A model generated the notes under the pieces. That model was not told where the DNA came from. It ran no database searches and was given only the letters and a program-made list of their open reading frames with translations. This document shows positions 36,605 to 45,235 of a stretch of DNA of 64,000 nucleotides, in pieces (within the stretch, counting starts at the first letter, position 1; each line of letters starts with the position of its first letter). Source of the stretch: Cytophagales bacterium (GTDB lineage: Bacteria > Bacteroidota > Bacteroidia > Cytophagales > UBA9547). Both the position numbers and the translations under genes were made by a program. Location of the stretch: assembly GCA_013297755.1 (NCBI GenBank), contig JAAFIH010000016.1:1-64000 (forward strand). Reading direction: 5' to 3'.

Positions 36605-37426
36605 TTATTTTTTCAGTTCTTGTCTTAATTTTTCGATTTGTTCTAGTGTTAAATTTGTATGAGTTGCTATCTCAATACTAGACATAGCAGTTAGTAACAA
36701 ACTTTTCGCAATCTCAATACTTCTCTCTTCTTTTGCTTTTTCTTCAGTTTTAGTCAAAACTATTTTTGCGGCTTCTTTATTTTTGGCTTCTGCTCTTTCT
36801 GTTGGCGTTAGATTTTCAAAACTTATCAATTCTATAGCTTTTTTAATGCCTTTGTTTTTGAGATTCAATGTAAAATTCTCAGGATTATGGATAGATTGAT
36901 AAATTAAATCTAGCCAATCACGAATCGATTTTGGTGTTTTTTTGTCCTTATAATTTGAGTTCAGGCACACAAACTGATGGCCATATAAATCTCTTATTTC
37001 GCCTTGCAATGTTTGAGGATTCAAGTTTAGCAACAAAACTTCATCTAAAATAGGTTTGCCATTTTTTTCGCTAATGGTGTAAGGTGCTGTCAAAACCACT
37101 ATCACATATACTGTCAAATCAATATTATATTCTCTCGCTTTTTTTTGTTGCTCGGCAATCAACATCAAAAAATAATGTAAAAATCTATCAAAATGATGGT
37201 CATACTCTACTCTTTGGATTTCGATACATATTCTTTTATCTGTTGTTTCAGCAAAAATATCTAGCTCAAAATCAATATACCCAATTTTGGGATCAAATTT
37301 TTTCTCAGTTTCTATTTTATCAACCTCCACATCAATCCCCAAAATATCACGCACAAAGGCCTTAAATACAATTTTATTTGTAAATGCTTTTTTGAAAATA
37401 ACCTCGTTGTCTAAATTAGCTAGCAT
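36605..37426 (-). CDS. Rpn-family PD-(D/E)XK nuclease, array A copy 2, variable tail type 3
   Basis: This is a 273-residue copy with the KAKEERS segment before EIAK. Its tail block is SLLLTAMSSIEIATHT, unlike any other copy in the window. The nuclease core is unchanged. The gene starts 12 bp after the stop of copy 1. Because the difference is confined to about 16 residues between two conserved helices, the tail was probably swapped as a cassette rather than drifting with the rest of the protein. Confidence 0.9.
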   Translation of the reverse strand: MLANLDNEVIFKKAFTNKIVFKAFVRDILGIDVEVDKIETEKKFDPKIGYIDFELDIFAETTDKRICIEIQRVEYDHHFDRFLHYFLMLIAEQQKKAREYNIDLTVYVIVVLTAPYTISEKNGKPILDEVLLLNLNPQTLQGEIRDLYGHQFVCLNSNYKDKKTPKSIRDWLDLIYQSIHNPENFTLNLKNKGIKKAIELISFENLTPTERAEAKNKEAAKIVLTKTEEKAKEERSIEIAKSLLLTAMSSIEIATHTNLTLEQIEKLRQELKK

Positions 37427-37438
37427 AAATTTGTATAG

Positions 37439-38248
37439 TTATTTTTTCAGTTCTTGTCTTAATTTTTCGATTTGTTCTAGTGTTAAGTTTGTTATTTGAG
37501 TGATTATTTCATTTGATAAATGAGCTATAATTGCATTTTTCGCAATCTCAATTTTAATATTTTCTTCAGTTTTAGTCAAAACGATTTTTGCGGCTTCTTT
37601 ATTTTTGGCTTCTGCTCTTTCTGTTGGCGTTAGATTTTCAAAACTTATCAATTCTATGGCTTTTTTAATGCCTTTGTTTTTGAGATTCAATGTAAAATTT
37701 TCAGGATTATGGATAGATTGATAAATTAAATCTAGCCAATCTCGAATCGATTTTGGTGTTTTTTTATCCTTATAATTTGAGTTCAGGCACACAAATTGAT
37801 GGCCATATAAATCTCTTATTTCGCCTTGCAATGTTTGAGGATTCAAGTTTAGCAACAAAACTTCATCTAAAATAGGTTTGCCATTTTTTTCGCTAATGGT
37901 GTAAGGTGCTGTCAAAACAACTATTACATATACTGTCAAATCAATATTGTATTCCCTCGCTTTTTTTTGTTGCTCGGCAATCAACATCAAAAAATAATGT
38001 AAAAATCTATCAAAATGATGGTCGTATTCTACTCTTTGGATTTCGATACAAATTCTTTTATCAGTTGTTTCAGCAAAAATATCTAGCTCAAAATCAATAT
38101 ACCCAATTTTGGGATCAAATTTTTTCTCAGTTTCTATTTTATCAACCTCCACATCTATCCCCAAAATATCACGCACAAAGGCCTTAAATACAATTTTATT
38201 TGTAAATGCTTTTTTGAAAATAACCTCGTTGTCTAAATTGGCTAGCAT
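37439..38248 (-). CDS. Rpn-family PD-(D/E)XK nuclease, array A copy 1, variable tail type 4
   Basis: First gene of array A. I use the ATG at 38248 (MLANLDNEV, 269 residues), as in all other copies. The frame is open nine codons further to 38275, but that region overlaps the likely -7 promoter element. The tail block is NAIIAHLSNEIITQIT, which is also found in array B copy 2. The nuclease motifs are intact. An active-site aspartate and the ExQ pair sit in a strand-turn-strand typical of the PD-(D/E)XK fold. Confidence 0.9.
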   Translation of the reverse strand: MLANLDNEVIFKKAFTNKIVFKAFVRDILGIDVEVDKIETEKKFDPKIGYIDFELDIFAETTDKRICIEIQRVEYDHHFDRFLHYFLMLIAEQQKKAREYNIDLTVYVIVVLTAPYTISEKNGKPILDEVLLLNLNPQTLQGEIRDLYGHQFVCLNSNYKDKKTPKSIRDWLDLIYQSIHNPENFTLNLKNKGIKKAIELISFENLTPTERAEAKNKEAAKIVLTKTEENIKIEIAKNAIIAHLSNEIITQITNLTLEQIEKLRQELKK

Positions 38249-38272
38249 AATGTATGTCGTATCAAATTTCAA

Positions 38273-38280
38273 CAAAGATA
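38273..38280 (-). promoter_or_regulatory. Likely -7 promoter element of Rpn array A
   Basis: On the minus strand this reads TATCTTTG, matching TAnnTTTG, 24 bp ahead of the first Rpn ATG (38248). A TTTTG at 38293-38297 is closer (12 bp) than the usual 17-23 bp, so the -33 element is uncertain. Confidence 0.5.
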
Positions 38281-38362
38281 CAAAAAAATAAACAAAAGTA
38301 GTTATTATATTAAACCAATATTTCTTACTTTAAGTAAATATTATAAAATACTTTATACTTAA

Positions 38363-39091
38363 TTAATTCAAAATCTCTGCTAGATGCAAAACTTTAATAT
38401 CAGTATTTTGCCTACGAATGATACCCTCAAGGTGCATTAAACATGACACATCGCCTCCAGTAAGCACTTGAGCACCATGTCGTTGATGGTCTGCAACTCT
38501 ATCTTTACCCATTTTTGCTGATACTGCCTCTTCGGCCACGCAAAAAGTACCTCCAAAACCACAACACTCATCTTTTCTATCCAATTCTATCAATTCCAAA
38601 CCTTCCACCATCAGTAATAATTGGCGTTGTTTGCTATAATCAGGGAGATTGATTTCGCTACTTTGCGACATTCTCATGCCTCTTTGTCCATGACAGCTGG
38701 TATGAAGTCCCACTTTGAAGGGGAATTTTTTGTCCACTTTAGTTATTTTAAGTATATCAACAAGAAATTCAGATAAATCATAAGTGTTTTTTCTTACTTT
38801 TACTACATCCTCGGTTTGTTCTAATATATTAAAATGTTTTTTAACAAAATATACACAACTAGCCGATGGAGCTACGATAAAATCGTATTTTTTAAAATTT
38901 TCTACAAATAATTTTGCAGTTGTGCAGGCATCTTTTTCGCAACCAGAATTGGCCATAGGCTGTCCACAACAAGTTTGATTGAGTGGAAAATCAACCTCGC
39001 AGCCATATTTTTGTAATAACTCTAGTGTTGCCACCCCCACTTTTGGATAAAACTGATCTATATAACAGGGAATAAATAAGGCTATTTTCAT
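38363..39091 (-). CDS. LutA/YkgE-type (Fe-S)-binding protein with two CCG domains
   Basis: A 242-residue protein of the LutA family, which with LutB and LutC oxidises L-lactate to pyruvate. Two cysteine-rich CCG motifs bind an iron-sulfur or heterodisulfide-type centre: CCGQPMANSGC in the first half and CCGFGGTFC in the second. The N-terminal ALFIPCYIDQFYPKVG is typical. lutB and lutC are not adjacent, so the partners lie elsewhere or the protein has another redox role. It is 10 bp from the DUF58 gene and probably shares its transcript. Confidence 0.88.
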   Translation of the reverse strand: MKIALFIPCYIDQFYPKVGVATLELLQKYGCEVDFPLNQTCCGQPMANSGCEKDACTTAKLFVENFKKYDFIVAPSASCVYFVKKHFNILEQTEDVVKVRKNTYDLSEFLVDILKITKVDKKFPFKVGLHTSCHGQRGMRMSQSSEINLPDYSKQRQLLLMVEGLELIELDRKDECCGFGGTFCVAEEAVSAKMGKDRVADHQRHGAQVLTGGDVSCLMHLEGIIRRQNTDIKVLHLAEILN

Positions 39092-39101
39092 TTCTTTAAT
39101 T

Positions 39102-39977
39102 TTACTTTCTTACTTGAAACAATTTAATCAGTTTATTGACATAATCCTCGTTATTGAAAATTTGTAAATAGCTAGAATTTGATTTTTTACAAATATCTTT
39201 TAGTAAGTTTTTGTTTAAATTAAATTTATGTGTAATGCTATTTCTAAATTCCGATGATGATGTATTTATCCAAATGGTTTTTTTGTTTTCTTTGTCATAC
39301 ACTGGAATTATACCCAATCTTGGCAATTTGGCTTCTCTTCTATCCGAAAGTTGAATGACCACCAAATCATGTTTATTGGCCAAAGCTTTTATGTTTTTTT
39401 CATAATTCTCGTCTATAAAATCTGAAATCAATATGACTACACTTCGTTTTTTAACAGTATTCAAAACATAAGAAAGAGCTTTATTTAGGTTTGTTTTCAA
39501 AGAAATTGGATGTAGTTTGTATACAGTAGAAATTATTTCATAAGCATATTTTATTCCTTTTCCAGGTTTTATATATCGCTCTTTTATATCTGAAAAACAA
39601 AAAACACCTACATTGTTTTGTTCCCTAAGTGCAGATAGTGCCAAAACTCCTAAAATTTCTTTGGCCACATCAATTTTTTTCATTCCTTCTCGTCCAATAT
39701 CTTGCGAGGCACTCACGTCTAACAGAAAAAAAACGGTTTGTTCTTTTTCCTCTTTAAATGTTTTGATAAAAGTACCATGTCCTTTGGCAGTAACATTCCA
39801 ATCAATATTTCTTACATCGTCTCCATATTGATACTCTCTTATATCATCAAACTCAAGACCAGATCCCTTAAATACAGAATGAAAATCACCGTGCATTTGC
39901 TGATTTACGGCTTTTCTAATTCTTATTTCATAATTTCTAAGTTTTTTGAGAAGTTCTTTCAGATTTATATCCGACAT
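39102..39977 (-). CDS. DUF58 domain protein (VWA-like)
   Basis: This is a 291-residue soluble protein. The DUF58 signature FDDIREYQYGDDVRNIDW is at about residues 42-59, and a MIDAS-like DVSASQDIG follows at about residues 86-94. In Bacteroidota such proteins usually sit beside a MoxR ATPase and VWA/BatA-type membrane proteins, which act together as a chaperone or cofactor-insertion module. None is present here: the neighbours are the LutA-like gene downstream and the divergent FMN reductase upstream. The role is therefore unspecified. Confidence 0.88.
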   Translation of the reverse strand: MSDINLKELLKKLRNYEIRIRKAVNQQMHGDFHSVFKGSGLEFDDIREYQYGDDVRNIDWNVTAKGHGTFIKTFKEEKEQTVFFLLDVSASQDIGREGMKKIDVAKEILGVLALSALREQNNVGVFCFSDIKERYIKPGKGIKYAYEIISTVYKLHPISLKTNLNKALSYVLNTVKKRSVVILISDFIDENYEKNIKALANKHDLVVIQLSDRREAKLPRLGIIPVYDKENKKTIWINTSSSEFRNSITHKFNLNKNLLKDICKKSNSSYLQIFNNEDYVNKLIKLFQVRK

Positions 39978-40064
39978 AGTTTCAATTAATTTTTATTGTC
40001 AAAATTACAATTTTTGAACAATATTTATACTTCTAGTGTTAAAAAAATAAAAAATAAAATCTCA

Positions 40065-40592
40065 ATGTCAATTCTAATCATTTCTGGCACCAATCGTGCA
40101 AACAATAAATCGATAAAAATAGCCGAACTATATGCCAAAAAATTACTTTCCAAAGGTATTGAATCAGAAATATTAAGCCTTACAGAATTACCTAAAGATT
40201 TTATTTTTAGTGCATTATACGAAAATAGTGGAAAACATCCTGAATTTAATCCATTTAGAGAAAAAATCAGTTCTTTTAGTAAGATTATATTTATTGTAGC
40301 CGAGTATAATGGGTCTATTCCAGGCGTTTTAAAAGCATTTATTGATGGACTCAAATACCCTGATAGTTTTAAAAATAAAAAGTTTGCATTAGTTGGTTTG
40401 TCGTCTGGTGTGCAAGGTGGTGCATTAGCTCTAAGCCATTTAGCCGACATTTTGAGTTACTTAAACGGTAATGTTTTGGGTAATAAAATGAAAATTTATA
40501 AAATAGATGAAAATTTCAAAAATGGCGAAATTACAAACCCTAATTTTGACGCTCATATTGATGGACAAATCAACGATTTTATAGCTTTTTGA
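40065..40592 (+). CDS. NADPH-dependent FMN reductase family protein
   Basis: A flavodoxin-like protein of 175 residues from the ATG at 40065. An in-frame TTG at 39996 adds only a non-conserved, lysine-rich leader. The FMN-binding loop is ISGTNRANNKSIKIAELY at the N-terminus. The second loop, VAEYNGSIPGVLKAFIDGL, and then ALVGLSSGVQGG are classical for NAD(P)H:FMN/quinone reductases of this family. Its cytosolic substrate cannot be told. It is divergent from the DUF58 gene and convergent with tsaD. Confidence 0.88.
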   Translation: MSILIISGTNRANNKSIKIAELYAKKLLSKGIESEILSLTELPKDFIFSALYENSGKHPEFNPFREKISSFSKIIFIVAEYNGSIPGVLKAFIDGLKYPDSFKNKKFALVGLSSGVQGGALALSHLADILSYLNGNVLGNKMKIYKIDENFKNGEITNPNFDAHIDGQINDFIAF

Positions 40593-40628
40593 CTTGATTT
40601 TAGATTTTATTCAGTAAGAGAAAAAAAA

Positions 40629-41639
40629 TTAATCAAAACCTAAAGCCAGTCGAGCATTTGGTACAACCGAAAGTTCGTTATAATCCTTGTCTAAATACTT
40701 GTAGTAGCCAGTGATGGCAATCATTGCTGCGTTGTCTGTACAGTATTCCAACTTGGGAACAAATACTTTCCAACCCAACTCTGATTGTTTTAGTAACATT
40801 TTATTTCTAAGTTCGCTATTGGCAGCTACACCTCCAGCTATAGCAATGGTGTTAATTTGATATAATTTTGCAGCTTTTTTGATTTTTTTTATGACTATAT
40901 CTACCAAAGTATATTGTATTGAAGCACAAATATCTTCTATATTTTGAGTAATAAATTGAGGATTATTATTAGTATTAATTTGTAAGAAATTTGAAATTGA
41001 AGTTTTAATTCCGCTAAACGAAAAATCTAAATCTTTGATTTCTGGAATAGGAAATTTATAAGCATTTGGATTTCCTTTTTGTGCATATTTATCAACAAGA
41101 GGCCCACCAGGGTAGGGCAATTGAAGTAATTTGGCTGATTTGTCAAACGCCTCACCAATGGCATCGTCTAATGTTTGCCCAACCAAAGTGTAATCTCCAA
41201 ACGCTTTTACTATAATAATTTGGGTATGTCCACCACTTACAGTAAGGCACAAAAAAGGAAACTCTGGCTTAATCTCTTCTATAAAATGTGCGTTAATATG
41301 GGCTTCCATGTGATTTACTGCTATCAAAGGAATATTTTGAGCCATTGCTAATCCTTTGGCAAAACAATTGCCCACCAACAACGAACCAAGTAGCCCTGGA
41401 CCTTGAGTGAAAGCAATGGCATCTATTTCAGGTAAAGTTATATTAGCTATTTTTAAGGCTTCTGATACTGTTGGTATAATATTTTTTTCGTGTGCTCTAG
41501 AGGCCAACTCTGGCACTACTCCACCATATTTTTTGTGAATAGCCTGCGAACATATAATATTTGATTTAACTTTGCCATCAACTACTATTGCTGCCGATGT
41601 ATCATCACATGAACTTTCGATACCTAATATAGTGGGCAT
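40629..41639 (-). CDS. tsaD: tRNA N6-adenosine threonylcarbamoyltransferase TsaD
   Basis: TsaD transfers the threonylcarbamoyl group to A37 of ANN-decoding tRNAs (t6A). I chose the ATG at 41639 (336 residues, MPTILGIESSCDDTS) over the one two codons upstream. The metal-binding HMEAH motif (residues of about 107-111), SGGHTQI, and FSFSGIKTSI near residue 215 are all present, and the ASKHA fold is complete. The following small gene on the same strand is 18 bp upstream. The gene is essential in most bacteria. Confidence 0.96.
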   Translation of the reverse strand: MPTILGIESSCDDTSAAIVVDGKVKSNIICSQAIHKKYGGVVPELASRAHEKNIIPTVSEALKIANITLPEIDAIAFTQGPGLLGSLLVGNCFAKGLAMAQNIPLIAVNHMEAHINAHFIEEIKPEFPFLCLTVSGGHTQIIIVKAFGDYTLVGQTLDDAIGEAFDKSAKLLQLPYPGGPLVDKYAQKGNPNAYKFPIPEIKDLDFSFSGIKTSISNFLQINTNNNPQFITQNIEDICASIQYTLVDIVIKKIKKAAKLYQINTIAIAGGVAANSELRNKMLLKQSELGWKVFVPKLEYCTDNAAMIAITGYYKYLDKDYNELSVVPNARLALGFD

Positions 41640-41663
41640 AATCAATCAATTTTTAGTAATATT

Positions 41664-41915
41664 TTACTTTTCGTAATGCAACTCTCCAGCTGCAATCTTC
41701 ATCACAATAATTGCTTTCTGTTTTTGAAAAACTTCAAAAATCTCATCAGATAACATTTGCATCATATATCTATAATCACCAAAAATTTGAGTACTCAAAC
41801 CATTAGTTTCTACTTTTATATCTTTATAAACATTTAAAATTTTCAAAAAATCTAAAACTACTGATTTATAATCTTCAGTTAGTGGATAAAGGCTTATTTC
41901 TATGGTTGCTTTCAT
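41664..41915 (-). CDS. YkoF/MTH1187-like thiamine-binding family protein
   Basis: An 83-residue protein with a ferredoxin-like pattern. The N-terminal strand is KATIEISLYPL, and a central VETNGLSTQIFGDY matches the ligand-binding turn of the MTH1187/YkoF group, some of which bind thiamine or hydroxymethylpyrimidine. It likely forms dimers or tetramers in the cytosol. It sits between tsaD and a small membrane protein on the same strand. The family assignment rests on the motif and fold pattern; no ligand is proven. Confidence 0.7.
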   Translation of the reverse strand: MKATIEISLYPLTEDYKSVVLDFLKILNVYKDIKVETNGLSTQIFGDYRYMMQMLSDEIFEVFQKQKAIIVMKIAAGELHYEK

Positions 41916-41949
41916 GGTTATTTGTAATTTATTTATTTATTTTTAAAAT

Positions 41950-42273
41950 CTAATTTTCTAATTTATTATTTTTTTGGAATGGTTTTATCATCCTTTCCCA
42001 CATTTTTTTTTCAAAAGCATAAAAGAATTTAAACTGACCAAACATAAAACCAATCCAAAGTAAAAGTATTTGATAAAGAAAAAATATTATTATTACTCTA
42101 CAAGGATACCATATCCAAGGAGAAAGTTGGTCTTTTTCTAACCCCAAAAACGACAATAAATATTTGCCAAGTATCATAGACGAAGATCCAGTAATTGAAA
42201 ATACTATTAAAATTAAACTAATTTGAACCCAACCACCAGTAATATTCCATCTTTTTTCTAAAAATTCTTTCAT
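41950..42273 (-). CDS. Small three-TM membrane protein (DUF6787-like)
   Basis: This 107-residue protein has a conserved opening, FLEKRWNITGGWVQISLIL, then three hydrophobic helices (about 16-38, 52-75 and 78-95) and a basic tail with MWERM. I recall similar small proteins conserved across Bacteroidota as DUF6787; the function is not known. It lies in a minus-strand run with the MaoC-like gene (21 bp) and the YkoF-like gene (34 bp). Confidence 0.7.
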   Translation of the reverse strand: MKEFLEKRWNITGGWVQISLILIVFSITGSSSMILGKYLLSFLGLEKDQLSPWIWYPCRVIIIFFLYQILLLWIGFMFGQFKFFYAFEKKMWERMIKPFQKNNKLEN

Positions 42274-42294
42274 TAGTATATTTTTATGAATTTA

Positions 42295-42702
42295 TTATTT
42301 TATTTTTTCTTTATTCATAACTGCAGCCTCGCCTTTGATTGTAATTTTTTTTGATAAACAATCTAAAATTTGGCACTCAAAGATAGCAATATTTTTTGTA
42401 GGATTTATTTCAATTACAGTCATTATAGCTTCATAATCTGTATCAACATACATAGGACGCAAAAATTCAAGGCTTTGTTTCATATAAATAGTGCCAGGCC
42501 CTGGCTCGATGGTGCCAAAGTATTTAGAAAAAATGCTTGCCGAAAAAATTCCATGAATGATTGGCTTTTTAAAAACTGTTGCACTTGCAAAATCAGCATC
42601 TAAATGAATGGGATTATTATCGCCACTACATCTTGAAAACTCTTCAACTTCGGCTTGAGTAATACTAAAAATGTGATTAAATTTTTGATTTAATGTTATC
42701 AT
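42295..42702 (-). CDS. MaoC family hotdog-fold dehydratase
   Basis: The protein is 135 residues with a single hotdog domain. The hydratase-2 motif SGDNNPIHLD supplies the catalytic Asp and His, and PIIHGIFSASIFSKYFG is the typical central helix. Proteins of this type hydrate (R)-specific enoyl-CoA or enoyl-ACP. The size fits the short PhaJ-like form, which acts as a dimer. No polyhydroxyalkanoate or fatty-acid oxidation gene is adjacent, so the substrate remains open. Confidence 0.85.
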   Translation of the reverse strand: MITLNQKFNHIFSITQAEVEEFSRCSGDNNPIHLDADFASATVFKKPIIHGIFSASIFSKYFGTIEPGPGTIYMKQSLEFLRPMYVDTDYEAIMTVIEINPTKNIAIFECQILDCLSKKITIKGEAAVMNKEKIK

Positions 42703-42796
42703 CTCAAATATTTTTAATTTTGTAAATATATAATTTAAAAATTATTATATATTGAAAAATTTAAAATCGATTGGCATAAGGCTAAAGTCTTTAAAA

Positions 42797-43171
42797 TTAT
42801 ACCAACATTACAAACTCAATACAATATCCGTCTGGATCAATAATGAAAATCTGAGAAGCACCATCTTGGCGTATTTTAGTGTCAGAACAATCAATATTTT
42901 TATTTTTCAAATAAGTTTCAGTTTCTTTAATTGATTTTATTTCGATAGCAAAATGACTCCCTCTAGAATTTGAATTTACTCTCCCCAAAAGTCCTTCGAT
43001 TAAATGTAAAGAACTATTATTTCCTAAATCAAACCAAGCTCCATTAAAATCAAACAAAGGTCTACTTTCTAGCTTTTTTAAACCTAAAATTTTTTCATAA
43101 AAAAACATACTTTTCCCAACATTACTTACTTGTAATGCTACATGATTTAATGATTTTATTTGAGAATTCAT
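42797..43171 (-). CDS. VOC superfamily (glyoxalase/dioxygenase fold) protein
   Basis: This is a 124-residue, metal-dependent VOC-fold protein made of two beta-alpha-beta-beta-beta units. Metal-ligand candidates are the His in SLNHVALQVSNV, the His in SSLHLIEG, a His in RGSHFAIEI and the Glu in DPDGYCIEFV. This arrangement fits glyoxalase I or methylmalonyl-CoA epimerase relatives, but the substrate is not evident. It lies 94 bp upstream of the MaoC gene on the same strand. Confidence 0.85.
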   Translation of the reverse strand: MNSQIKSLNHVALQVSNVGKSMFFYEKILGLKKLESRPLFDFNGAWFDLGNNSSLHLIEGLLGRVNSNSRGSHFAIEIKSIKETETYLKNKNIDCSDTKIRQDGASQIFIIDPDGYCIEFVMLV

Positions 43172-43744
43172 AAATTATATTGAATAAAAATTTTGATAAT
43201 CAACAAACAATTTATACATATTGAAGTCTATTTGCTAGTGTTAAATAAAAATTAAAAATAAATTTATATTTAATGTAACTATTACTTTTATTGATTTAAG
43301 AATATGCTTTAGTAAACTTCAAAAATCTCTAAATTTAATTTGAAAAGTCCTACCAAAAATAGTTTCTGCTAAAATACCACAGATTCCAAATATGGCTGGC
43401 TTCATCTGGATTGATTTTTTTAGAAGTTTCATTTATCTTAAAAGATTCTATCAAAATATTATTAAAATCAGTAGATGACAATATTTTAATTTAAGGCAAA
43501 CGTATTTGAGTTTTTATTAAAAATTAACTTAATTGTCTTTTTAAAACCCACCACCTAAAATCCAATCTATATTGATGCACAGAACCAAAATGGAGGAAAT
43601 TTTAAAACAAGAAAATGGAATATAGCTAATTTTATAAATAATCTTAGTTATTTAATGTGAATTTTTTTTATACTTTTGACTTGATTTAACTTTATATAAA
43701 GGTATTTTAAAAATAATTTCAAAAAAGTACCTAATTTCAAAAAA
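43172..43744. other. Long intergenic region, possibly with a gene relic
   Basis: Nearly 600 bases without a full gene separate the VOC gene from the rplT terminator. On the minus strand between about 43340 and 43480, a stretch of about 45 codons (ending NPDEASHIWNLWYFSRNYFW and a stop) has protein-like composition but no start and no recognised family. It may be a relic. The rest is AT-rich without clear signals. Confidence 0.35.
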
Positions 43745-43768
43745 AAAGCGTGTATAAATACACGCTTT
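43735..43768 (-). terminator. Intrinsic terminator of the infC-rpmI-rplT operon
   Basis: A perfect 10-bp stem (AAAGCGTGTA at 43745-43754, TACACGCTTT at 43759-43768, loop TAAA) lies 21 bp after the rplT stop. In the minus direction it is followed by a run of T residues. Confidence 0.95.
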
Positions 43769-43789
43769 AAATATACTAGATAGAATTAA

Positions 43790-44137
43790 TTATGCCATTA
43801 CTTTTTTTACAACAGCTTGGAATGCAGCATTGTTGTTCATAGCCAGATCAGCCAAAACTTTTCTGTCTAAGTTTACATCTGATTTGTTTAATTTCCCTAT
43901 AAAAGCTGAGTAGGAGTAACCCATAAGCCTTACGCCAGCATTGATACGTTGAATCCAAAGGGCTCTAAACTCTCTTTTTTTAGCTTTTCTGTCTCTGTAA
44001 GCATATTGTAAACCTTTTTCAACTCTATTACGAGCTACAGTATACAATCGACTATTGGCACCATAGTACCCACTAGCCATAGCTAAATATTTTTTTCTTC
44101 TTGCTCTAGAAGCTACCGAATTTACCGAACGTGGCAT
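43790..44137 (-). CDS. rplT: 50S ribosomal protein L20
   Basis: L20 is an early 23S rRNA-binding assembly protein. The 115-residue protein opens [18 protein letters not shown] and contains [20 protein letters not shown], both family hallmarks. It is the last gene of infC-rpmI-rplT. The 169-bp gap to rpmI is longer than usual and contains a 9-bp hairpin that may take part in L20 feedback control, as known for this operon in other bacteria. Confidence 0.98.
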   Translation of the reverse strand: MPRSVNSVASRARRKKYLAMASGYYGANSRLYTVARNRVEKGLQYAYRDRKAKKREFRALWIQRINAGVRLMGYSYSAFIGKLNKSDVNLDRKVLADLAMNNNAAFQAVVKKVMA

Positions 44138-44214
44138 ATTTTTATTAATTTTTGAATGAAGGCGGTAAGTATTTTTACACTTTATTTACCTGCAATCGGG
44201 TTGAACATTAAACC

Positions 44215-44240
44215 TTTGTGTTTTTTGAAGGAAACACAAA
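44215..44240 (-). promoter_or_regulatory. Hairpin in the rpmI-rplT spacer
   Basis: A 9-bp perfect stem (TTTGTGTTT at 44215-44223 with AAACACAAA at 44232-44240) and an 8-nt loop lie in the spacer between rpmI and rplT. It could be a partial terminator or a structure bound by L20. No long T-run follows, so a regulatory role is only a suggestion. Confidence 0.35.
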
Positions 44241-44306
44241 AACCATTGTATTTTACAAAATTTAATCTATAAATTTATTATCGAATGCCTTTGCAAAAGC
44301 AATCTA

Positions 44307-44507
44307 CTACAATAAACCTCTAAACAACATTGTTATTCTTTTTTCATCAGCAGGATGCAAAATAGATTTGTTACCTAATGCACGTTTACGTTTTTTTGAT
44401 TTTTTGGTCAAAATATGGTTGATGAAAGCCGACTTTCTTTTAAGCTTGCCAGTACCAGTGATTTTGAAACGCTTGGTAGCGGCTGAGTTAGTTTTTATTT
44501 TTGGCAT
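44307..44507 (-). CDS. rpmI: 50S ribosomal protein L35
   Basis: L35 is a 66-residue, highly basic large-subunit protein. The sequence [20 protein letters not shown] and the [20 protein letters not shown] stretch are diagnostic. It lies between infC (21 bp) and rplT in the conserved operon. Confidence 0.98.
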   Translation of the reverse strand: MPKIKTNSAATKRFKITGTGKLKRKSAFINHILTKKSKKRKRALGNKSILHPADEKRITMLFRGLL

Positions 44508-44528
44508 TATATTAATATTTAAAATTTT

Positions 44529-45128
44529 CTATTTTTTTATGTTAGATTTAGGCACTAACATAATCATCATTCTTTTTCCTTCTAGTAGTGGCAATTGTTC
44601 AACTTTGCAATAATCTTCTAAACTTTGAGCAAATTTCAAAAGTAATATTTCGCCTCTTTCTTTGTAAATAATAGAACGACCCTGAAACTGCACATAAGCC
44701 TTTACTTTGGAACCTTCTTTTAAGAAATTCATGGCATGTTTTAATTTGAACTCGAAATCATGGTCGTCTGTATTAGGGCCAAATCTTATTTCTTTTAAAA
44801 CTGCTTTCTGAGCTTTTGCTTTTATTTCTTTTTGTTTGCGTTTTTGTTCGTACTTAAACTTAGAATAATCTACAATTCTACAAACTGGCGGCTCTGCATT
44901 TGGTGCTATTTCTACCAAATCTAGACTTGCTTTTTCGGCAAGCGATAAAGCAGAAGCTAAATCCATAACTCTAGGTTCCATTTCGTCTTGTACTACACGT
45001 ACTTGACTGGCAGTGATTCTACCGTTGATACGATAGGGTTCTTCTACCTGTGGTTTCCTTGGTCCCTTATTTTGACTATTGTAAGGCGGCTTTGGCCTGT
45101 TTCCAGAATTTGTAAATGGTGCTGCGAT
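44529..45128 (-). CDS. infC: Translation initiation factor IF-3 with an apparent AUC start codon
   Basis: IF-3 keeps 30S subunits free and checks the start codon-anticodon pairing. The conserved protein clearly extends upstream of the first ATG (44981): the preceding codons give [18 protein letters not shown], the canonical IF-3 N-terminal domain. Going further up, the frame closes at a TAA five codons before an ATC at 45126-45128, and no ATG, GTG or TTG lies between. I therefore place the start at that ATC (199 residues, [14 protein letters not shown]). An AUU or AUC start is the known basis of IF-3 autoregulation. The N domain, linker helix and C domain ([20 protein letters not shown]) are complete. 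Confidence 0.9.
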   Translation of the reverse strand: MAAPFTNSGNRPKPPYNSQNKGPRKPQVEEPYRINGRITASQVRVVQDEMEPRVMDLASALSLAEKASLDLVEIAPNAEPPVCRIVDYSKFKYEQKRKQKEIKAKAQKAVLKEIRFGPNTDDHDFEFKLKHAMNFLKEGSKVKAYVQFQGRSIIYKERGEILLLKFAQSLEDYCKVEQLPLLEGKRMMIMLVPKSNIKK

Positions 45129-45189
45129 GGTCTGTAATGTTTAAGTGATATTATTTTTTTTGCAAAATAACATATATTTTTGAATTTCA

Positions 45190-45216
45190 ACAAAAAAGGG
45201 AGTAAAAAACTCCCTT
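45190..45216 (-). terminator. Intrinsic terminator of rplU-rpmA
   Basis: A perfect 8-bp stem (AAGGGAGT at 45196-45203 and ACTCCCTT at 45209-45216, 5-nt loop) lies 19 bp after the rpmA stop and is followed by T residues in the minus direction. Confidence 0.9.
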
Positions 45217-45235
45217 GATGCTGAGTAATATATTT

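Noticed and set aside
37439-38275. Longer 278-residue start for the first array A gene
   Set aside because: The extra nine codons are absent from the other copies and overlap the probable -7 promoter element, so the common MLANL start is used.
43340-43480. Possible small gene on the minus strand
   Set aside because: Two overlapping frames (about 37 and 45 codons) both look partly plausible, but neither has a family match or start signal, so it is mentioned only as a possible relic.
44529-44981. IF-3 starting at the first ATG (150 residues)
   Set aside because: It would remove half of the conserved N-terminal domain that is plainly encoded upstream in the same frame.
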